Assembly (NCBI GenBank): GCA_944990035.1
Contig: CALYLX010000088.1
Location: forward strand, 151,139 to 215,138
Reading direction: 5' to 3'
Length of the DNA: 64,000 nucleotides
Source of the DNA: Clitopilus passeckerianus
Lineage: Eukaryota > Basidiomycota > Agaricomycetes > Agaricales > Entolomataceae
Under the pieces are notes generated by a model that saw nothing but the letters and a program-made list of their open reading frames with translations, had not been told where the DNA came from and did not search any database. Below are positions 57,765 to 64,000 of the stretch, one piece after another. The translations under genes were made by a program, and so were the position numbers. Position 1 is the first letter of the stretch. The number at the start of each line of letters is the position of its first letter.

Positions 57765-60491
57765 TCACAGCATCGATTTTGCTGGTGGGCTTCTCGCCTC
57801 CCAAGTCCGCCTTGCAAGATCTCGCAGGACGTCTTTCACTATCTTCCCTGTTGGCGTACGCTCTAAAAGTTCGTCAGCGCTGATGCAAGGTCCAAGAGCT
57901 ACTGAACTGACCTAAGGGTTCATCGCGTATAATGATCATAACGGGTTTTGCAAAGTGTGGTAAACTGGAATAATGCCGTTAGCTTGAGCGCTTTTTGTAC
58001 AGATCATTGAACATACGTCTTTGCAGCAATCGTCAAAAGTTTGTCCTCCGTGAGTTGGCCACGATAGCGCGGTTTGAGGTGCACCACGGCGGCAACCTGC
58101 TCACCAAGTCGAGGGTGGGGGATTCCAACTGCTGCAGCTTCCAGCACACGTTCATCTGAATAGATAGCGTTTTCGACTGTGACTGAATCCTGAAAGAGTC
58201 TCCATAAGCAACGGACTGCCAAGATAGCAAATAAGCTTGACTCACAATGTTTTCTCCACCGCGAATGATGATGTCCTTGACTATAGAAGAGTCATAAGCG
58301 AATTGTCAAATATATGACCATTTAGGGCGTACTTCGATCTCGAATATAGACGAAACCTTCATGGTCCATGCAGGCTATATCGCCGGTCTTGTACCAACCA
58401 TCCGGGGTCAAGACCTATTTATTTCACCATTGAGAATCATTACCCAGCGGAATGGAATGTTGACCACGGACCTTCTTCGTTGCTTCTGGGTCTCGCCAGT
58501 ACTCCTTCATGATGTTCACTCCCCTTACCCAGAGCTCACCGACTTCTCCGACAGGCATGACTTTATCATCCTTGACGATGATTATTTCATTAGTGGGAGT
58601 TGGTAGTCCACTGCAATTGGGTCAGTATGTAGCAGCGCTTCCGAGCAAAGTGAACCCACCAGGTTGATGGTCGAGCTAGCAGGTCATCCCCAACTGGAGT
58701 GACAAAAATATCAGCGCACAATCCAGAATTGGGAATCTGTGAGAATCTTACTGAGACTGGTGATCAAGCCCGTTGTTTCCGTCATTCCGTAACCCTGGCT
58801 CCTAAGCATCCGTTAAGAACAGCCAAAGTTTCGAGCGAGGAGGGTGACCACGCTTACAAAGTGACGTTAGGGTATTTTCGCAAGGCACCGCCAGGCAAAG
58901 ACTTCGGTGTTGGAGCTCCACCGTAAGAAAGGGTTTCGAGTGGTAGATCAGACGTCCCAGATTCTGTTATATCCATCACTATGGATGGAACACTGTAGAC
59001 AAACCATGAGGGCGCGATAACAACCGGTGAAATCCTGAACTTACCCTCCGGCCGATCCAATGTTCTCTTCCTTGATTAATCTTCAGGGAGGGTGTTAGTC
59101 TCGGGGCCATGACGTTCGTTGCTGACAACACATACCGTATCCCTGTGCAAGTTGAGTCAATGTTAGGCAGTTTTAAGGGATGAATTGGGGTCTGACGCAC
59201 CTTCCGCGGGGTTCCATTTCCGCAGGAAAACCGCCTTTATTCCAACAACGGTTGCTGCAAGCTATTACTGATGTGAGAAACACGCTCCGTGTCTTTGATA
59301 CTAGCAACTATACCATTAGACATTCTGCCGTTACATGGAAGAGCGGCACTGAGAGTAAGAGTCCTTTCCGTGGTTCCGGAAGTGGAGCAGGCAGTATTGG
59401 CTCTCCACGTCTCAGGGAGCTCCTTCGAGCGGCCGCGAGTGTCTAGCAGATATCAGCGAGCTAGAAAGTGCGCTATGGCAGGGTGGACTTACATTTATTG
59501 CATTGGTAATTACCATCCTCTGACTGCTCAGCACTCCCTTCGGTCGTCCAGTAGTCCCTGTGATACTCAATGAGCCTCTGGTAGCCAAGATCATGTTCTT
59601 TTCACTTACCAGATGTGAAGAGGATCTGCGCATTATCTTCAGGCAGAATGGGCCCGGGATCTGGGACTGAGTTCGGTAACGAGGGGTTCTCCCCCATGAC
59701 AGCATCCCAATTCTGCATGCGTTTCCACTGTCCTTTGCCTTCGCTAGGCCGGATGACTAGGATACCGGACACGGCGGAGCCTGACAGGATCTCATCGACA
59801 GCGGGTTCCAGCCTGCTGGCACGTTCAGAGTCGAGTATGATCAGTTTGCAATCGGTGTAGGCCAGGCAGTGTTGAAGGGTGGGAAGGGAAGCCAACTATT
59901 CAAGGCAAGTGTTAGGGACATGTAGGTTCCTTTATGAAGAAAGCTTTACGCGTTGACTTGAACAGAGACAGCACCAAGAAGCGCTAGTGCAGAAGTGAGA
60001 GTCAATTCCGTGTGTAGAGATCAACTGCGCTCACCAGTAGCCCAAAACGTGATCATAAACTCTGGATAGTTGCGACAACAAATGCCCACTCTATCACCTA
60101 GAAACACAATTAGAATACACCTCAATGCACACAGCTCCTTACCCACCTTTCTGTATCCCGTAAACAGCCTTGAAAACGTTGGCAGCCCTGACTGACAGCT
60201 GGAACGTTTCTCCGAAAGTCAACCTGTGGCCTTCGTAGACAAGGTATTCGCGGTTTCGGTGTTCTTGCGCAGCCCAAAGCCAGAGGACACGAAGTGAGGG
60301 CCATGCATTCTTGTAAACGCGCTGAACTCTGCCATCCACTACCTGCTGCACAGTTTCATGAATGTTCCCTGGAGCTCCAAGGATGCGAGCAACTGAGAAC
60401 CGAAATCAGCATCCTGGACGGCATGAGCTTTGAGAACGAGCTCGGACGGACCTTCCTCTAAAGTTCTCTGGGGCTTTGGTGGTGAAGTCAT
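57765..60491 (-). CDS. AMP-dependent acyl-CoA synthetase/ligase
   Basis: An ANL-superfamily enzyme that activates a carboxylic acid as acyl-AMP and transfers it to CoA. In order: RVYKNAWPSLRVLWLWAAQ, TFGETFQLSVRAANVFKAVY, DRVGICCRNYPEFMITFWAT, QILFTSGTTGRPKGVLSSQR (P-loop, created by splicing), LLLSVPLFHVTGC, ESGTSDLPLETLSYGGAPTP, QGYGMTETTGLITS, GEVGELWVRGVNIMKEYWRD, GWYKTGDIACMDHEGFVYIR, and near the end RTPTGKIVKDVLRDLA with the catalytic Lys. A stop at 57765 follows PPAKSML. About a dozen introns. The start MTSPPKPQRTLEEGPSELVL at 60491 fits the family, but joining it to LARILGAPGNIHETVQQ needs a frame change near 60385-60400 for which only a 27-nt intron is visible, so the 5' end is uncertain. 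Confidence 0.85.
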
Positions 60492-61056
60492 TTGGGGAGG
60501 TGATGAAGGTAAGAAGGCAAGTCTTCGCAGTTAGACACCTAATTTCTGGCCCGACTGAGTTGATGATCGAACTCATGGAACTAGAGACATCCCTGACATG
60601 TCAATGGGTACTGGGTAAGCCGGAGCCGGTTCAAGGGTTCATTGGAGGCTGGAGCCTGCTGCCCACACTTGAAAACAGCGAATAAGGTGCCAATAAACGG
60701 GCCGAAGCTGCGGCAAAGCGTCATGTGAACGAATATTCCGAATCTAAAATTGGATGCCCAATAATATACCGATTGGCAAGGAGGAGAACCTGCCTGCCTC
60801 TGCGAGATAGTATGTAGCCAGATGAGAGTTTTCTCACAATTCAATCAAAGTTCAATGGTTGTATGAATGCATTCCAACTCTGGGTTCGCGCTCTTGTTAT
60901 GATCTTCGGCGTTTTTTGGCGGCAGGTCTAATCAGGAAGGTGGCTCCCACAGTAGTCGGCAATCTCCGTCGGCTTCATTTCCAAGGGTTTCGTTCAGAAA
61001 TCACAGCTTCGCCCAATAATCTCTAGGACAGCCTCAGGTAAACAAGGAAGCTCAAA
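60492..61056. promoter_or_regulatory. Divergent upstream region
   Basis: 565 bp between the outward-facing acyl-CoA synthetase and F-box genes, presumably containing both promoters. No specific motif is claimed. Confidence 0.4.
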
Positions 61057-62771
61057 ATGAACACCCCCGCCAAAATATCTTGCACCACATCTCCCACACA
61101 AAACCCTGCCGAGCTCCCCGCGAAGAGGTCAGACACAAAAGTTACTTGCCCGACAGAAACACTCGTCTTCACGGTTGATCATATCCCATATGACGTCTGG
61201 ATCACCGTCTTCGAAGTATTCATCCTCTTAGATGACGGCGGGTGCGCCAAACTGCTAGCAGTCTGTAAATACTGGCGCAACGTCGTCAAATCTACGCCCT
61301 CGCTCTGGTCAAACGTTCCTATTCACTCCCAGGACCTCGCCTCGGAGAAATTGGAAGATCGCTTTGGCAAAATCAACGCACGCACCATTCTCGCGTTGGA
61401 CGTCTCTTGCCCTCGGAGCTCTATGGCGTCCGGGTGGGTCGACGTTAGCTGGTTACCGCAACACATCCCCAAGATCAGGTCGCTTCGTATCCAACATGGA
61501 CTCAGTCTCCAGATGTTCCGCTGGCATCAGACTTTCGAGAATCTGGGGACTCTTTCTCTGGGGTATCTATCTCAAGGATATGTGGGACCTCCGAGAGGCG
61601 GTCAAGACTCCAGGGAGCAATGAGTCGTGCAGGGATCTGAAAGCTCCGAACCTCCGGCGATTATCACTTCACAATGTCTCGACCCTCACACTCCTCCCGC
61701 TTCCTTGGGGCCAAATCACTTGCCTTATTCTCAAGGAAATACGAGACGAATTGGCTGATGATTTATACGTTTTGCTGATAGGCCAAATGGAGCAATTGAG
61801 GCATCTTGAAGCGGCTATATCATTCTGGGAGCCAGACTTTCAGTGCGACACTGTTGAAGAATGGAAGAGCCCTGAGGAGGAGATTATTCCTCTCCCCCTT
61901 GAGAACTTGGTTAGCCTTACGATCCAGTTTGGTGAATACACCCAACGCTTCCTCGACCGACTCACTCTGCCGATGTTGGAGCATCTGAACATCACCGCGC
62001 CGAGGAACGAGGTCGACTTCTGGTTCGAACCTTTCACCAAGCTGGCTAAGCGTTCGGCGTTCCCTCTCGAGACACTCGTCATGAAAAACTCTCCTATAAT
62101 CCTGGCAGATTGGAGTGAAGAGCCTGCCAAGGTCCATGTCGTCGAGTCTGTGCTTCGAGCTGCTCCCTCTCTCACTTCTGTCGTGGTTGAGAACTCGTCG
62201 CCCATCACGCTGCATCTCATCAGAGCCTTGGAGTCCCCTGACCTTGGGCCAAACCTTCGATATCTGAAATCTGTTTGCTTGCAGAGCGAATTTGACGGGG
62301 ATGCTATTGACGACATGCCGGGACCCCGTGACCGGATTCGGAGGAGGGAGGGTGCCCTGTGGAGATGGTGCCGACCGGGAATCCTACGATGAGGACTGCG
62401 AGGATAGCGACGAGGTCGGGCCTGATACTACCGAAGATGAGGAAGACGAGGACAAGGAGGTCGATGAAGAAGCAGAGGCCGCCTGGCGCGAAAAGATGGA
62501 GAAGAGAATCAAGTTTGAGCTAGCAGCCGAGGCAGCTCGAGTTAAACTCCTCAATGGCTTCCTGGAAACGATGCTTGCGGCTCGAAACAAGGGAGGGCTT
62601 CGTGGTCACACGATCAACGCATCTGACCCAGCACATATTCTATCCGCCGTTGTACGAGCAAACGAATCAGCGATGAATGTGTACACGACGAAGGACTTCG
62701 AGGAGTTTTGCGTTCGGGAAGGGGAGATTGTTCTGGATAGCGAGGTTCAGCGGGTTCATGTTTTCTTTTGA
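61057..62771 (+). CDS. F-box/LRR-type protein
   Basis: A likely substrate adaptor of an SCF ubiquitin ligase. The F-box-like segment is DHIPYDVWITVFEVFILLDD, then AKLLAVCKYWRNVVKSTPSL and WSNVPI. Irregular leucine-rich repeats follow (PNLRRLSLHNVSTLTLLP, LENLVSLTIQFGEYTQRFLD, LPMLEHLNITAP, LETLVMKNSP, NLRYLKSVCLQ). The reading frame changes twice. The first change is explained by a 70-nt intron (61563-61632, GTATCT..CAG) that joins TLSLG to DLKAPNLRRLSL. The second can be explained by a very short 40-nt intron (62368-62407) leading into the acidic CDEVGPDTTEDEEDEDKEVD, or by a frameshift. The C-terminal part (EAEAAWREKMEKRIKFELAA) is charged and helical. About 530 residues. Confidence 0.72.
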
Positions 62772-62989
62772 TATATTTCTAGTACAGTCTCTCTCCTGCT
62801 AGTATTACTACCATCATGACTCTATTATTACATTGGGTTCGTTGTATATATTGTGTCTCGTGGTCCTGTCGAACTGGATGGCTTGGTCAACTGAGGAACT
62901 TTAAAGTGGCTGTACTATATTGAATGCGTAAGCCACAAGCAAACGCAAACAAAGGGGCAAATCCTGGGTTTTGGGTTTTCGACAAGTCC

Positions 62990-63300
62990 TTACCAAACCA
63001 CAATCAAGCCCTCTAACAGCTCGGCGTCTATCATGCCCTTCAAGACGTCCTTCACGATGAGCCCAGCAGATTTTTCGAGCGGTGTAGGCCTCTGCAAGAC
63101 GCACCATGTGCGGGTATTGGGGGTCTTGGAGTTGCTCGTGACGTTGCTCGAGTAATATCTCCAAATCTTCCTTTTGACTCGCATGACCCAGGCAAAAAGT
63201 GCCTCTGGCGCATATAACGAGTGCCGTCTTGACTCTGGCGAACGCGTCTGCCGTCGAACTTGCTCTCCTCGACGTCTCCTGTGCTATACCCATGCGGCGA
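62990..63300 (-). pseudogene. Frameshifted 3' gene fragment, family not recognised
   Basis: On the minus strand, SQKEDLEILLEQRHEQLQDP and QYPHMVRLAEAYTA read naturally in one frame, and EKSAGLIVKDVLKGMIDAEL, LEGLIVVW in the next. Removing one base near 63076-63080 would make a continuous EAYTAEKSAGL. This looks like the C-terminal end of a gene broken by a 1-nt insertion, or a sequencing error, or a chance. No start or domain was identified upstream. Confidence 0.3.
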
Positions 63301-63535
63301 TGATGACTGTTTAGGCAGGTCAAGATCACAAGGCCATCTGCTGATAAGATATGATGTGCACCTGGCCTAAATAGGGCTATACCGTCCCTCCCAGATGGAT
63401 ATCGCCTTCCATCTCCTACCTCAATTCTATCCGCCTTTACCGACGACATCCATCCACTGATCTTCCAAGATCTTCGTAAGTACTTCGAAATCTTTGTCAC
63501 GCAAGCCCTGCTGACCCAGTCGATTTAACTAGATC

Positions 63536-64000
63536 ATGGTCAGGACGACCGATATCTCCATCGCCGCTGCTCTGCCTGCAGAGATCCTCTCAAAAGTATT
63601 TTATCACTGCATATCGTCGCCAGAATCGTCCTCAATTCCGCCACCTTCCTCGTCGACAGGCGCACCGACACCAACCGGCTCCCTCACCCCGTTGAACACT
63701 ATTATCATCCCCCTCATTCTCTCTTCCATCTGCCACGCGTGGCGCCATGTCGCCCTTTCCACGCATATCCTCTGGTCCCGCCTCTTCCTGTCCATTACGC
63801 CCAATAACTCGTACCTCCTGTCCGCGCTCACCCATACCCGGTTATCGCGATCTGGCCGCCATCCATTGGACATATATCTGATATGGGAAGCGCCCCCATA
63901 TGAAGAGTCACACCCCGTCCTTGAGCTCGTGCGAAGCTGTGCAGACAGATGGAGGAGCGTATTCTTGTTCATGCCGTTCGAGGCTTATAAGAGTTTAAGT
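63536..64000 (+). CDS. F-box protein, 5' part only (runs off the window)
   Basis: An open frame begins MVRTTDISIAAALPAEILSK at 63536 and continues to the window end without a stop. LPAEILSKVFYHCIS, then a Ser/Pro insertion, then LSSICHAWRHVALSTHILWS RL, is the common basidiomycete F-box (LP.EIL..IF ... V C..WR..AL.T..LW). The part after it (HPLDIYLIWEAPPYEESHPV, CADRWRSVFLFMP) is the start of the LRR-like region. The 3' end lies outside the window. Confidence 0.75.
   Translation, partial: MVRTTDISIAAALPAEILSKVFYHCISSPESSSIPPPSSSTGAPTPTGSLTPLNTIIIPLILSSICHAWRHVALSTHILWSRLFLSITPNNSYLLSALTHTRLSRSGRHPLDIYLIWEAPPYEESHPVLELVRSCADRWRSVFLFMPFEAYKSLS

Noticed and set aside
1..64000. CRISPR arrays, rRNA genes, intact transposons or LTRs
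   Set aside because: No regularly spaced repeats, rRNA-like blocks, transposase or reverse-transcriptase motifs were seen on either strand.

Overview
This window reads as nuclear DNA of a filamentous basidiomycete, most likely an Agaricomycete. The genes are dense and monocistronic on both strands. They are cut by many short introns, usually 45-70 nt, with GTRNGT donors and YAG acceptors. The protein set includes F-box proteins, fungal Zn2Cys6 and C2H2 regulators, a Kin1-type kinase, CYP450 and TauD enzymes, and Dal5-like MFS carriers. I see no bacterial operon signals, CRISPR array, tRNA, rRNA or intact transposon. Gene models were built by eye from splice signals, phase and family motifs, so ends and exon borders are approximate unless stated.

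Layout. At 1-13 kb: a diverged tandem duplication; a membrane-embedded DUF2235 (Tle1-like) hydrolase; a small unknown protein; a carboxymuconolactone-decarboxylase-like protein; a Dal5-family transporter; a seven-helix rhodopsin-like membrane protein; and DPH3. At 13-20 kb: an intronless coiled-coil protein; the divergent pair MRM2 (mitochondrial rRNA methyltransferase) and TFIIIC triple-barrel subunit; then 2.6 kb of gene-poor sequence with coding remnants. At 20-28.5 kb: a large Q-rich Zn2Cys6 transcription factor with unusually long introns and a possible internal promoter, followed by a Rieske-DUF455 fusion. At 28.5-38 kb: a decayed sugar transporter, a C2H2 zinc-finger protein, MTO1, signal peptidase subunit SPC1 and a small secreted protein. 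At 38-49 kb: a protein whose N-terminus resembles the helical domain of fungal NLR/HeLo proteins, an unknown protein, a Kin1/MARK-like kinase with KA1 tail, and an OTT_1508-like deaminase protein. At 51-60.5 kb: an amino-acid permease, TauD-type dioxygenase, cytochrome P450 and acyl-CoA synthetase side by side, which could be a small metabolic cluster. At 61-64 kb: two F-box proteins, the second running off the window.

Housekeeping functions (DPH3, MRM2, TFIIIC, MTO1, SPC1, Kin1) alternate with accessory families. The most notable accessory items are three proteins from families tied elsewhere to inter-organism conflict or cell death (Tle1-like hydrolase, OTT_1508 deaminase, NLR-type helical domain), the Rieske-ferritin-like fusion, and the oxidative/acyl-activating gene group.
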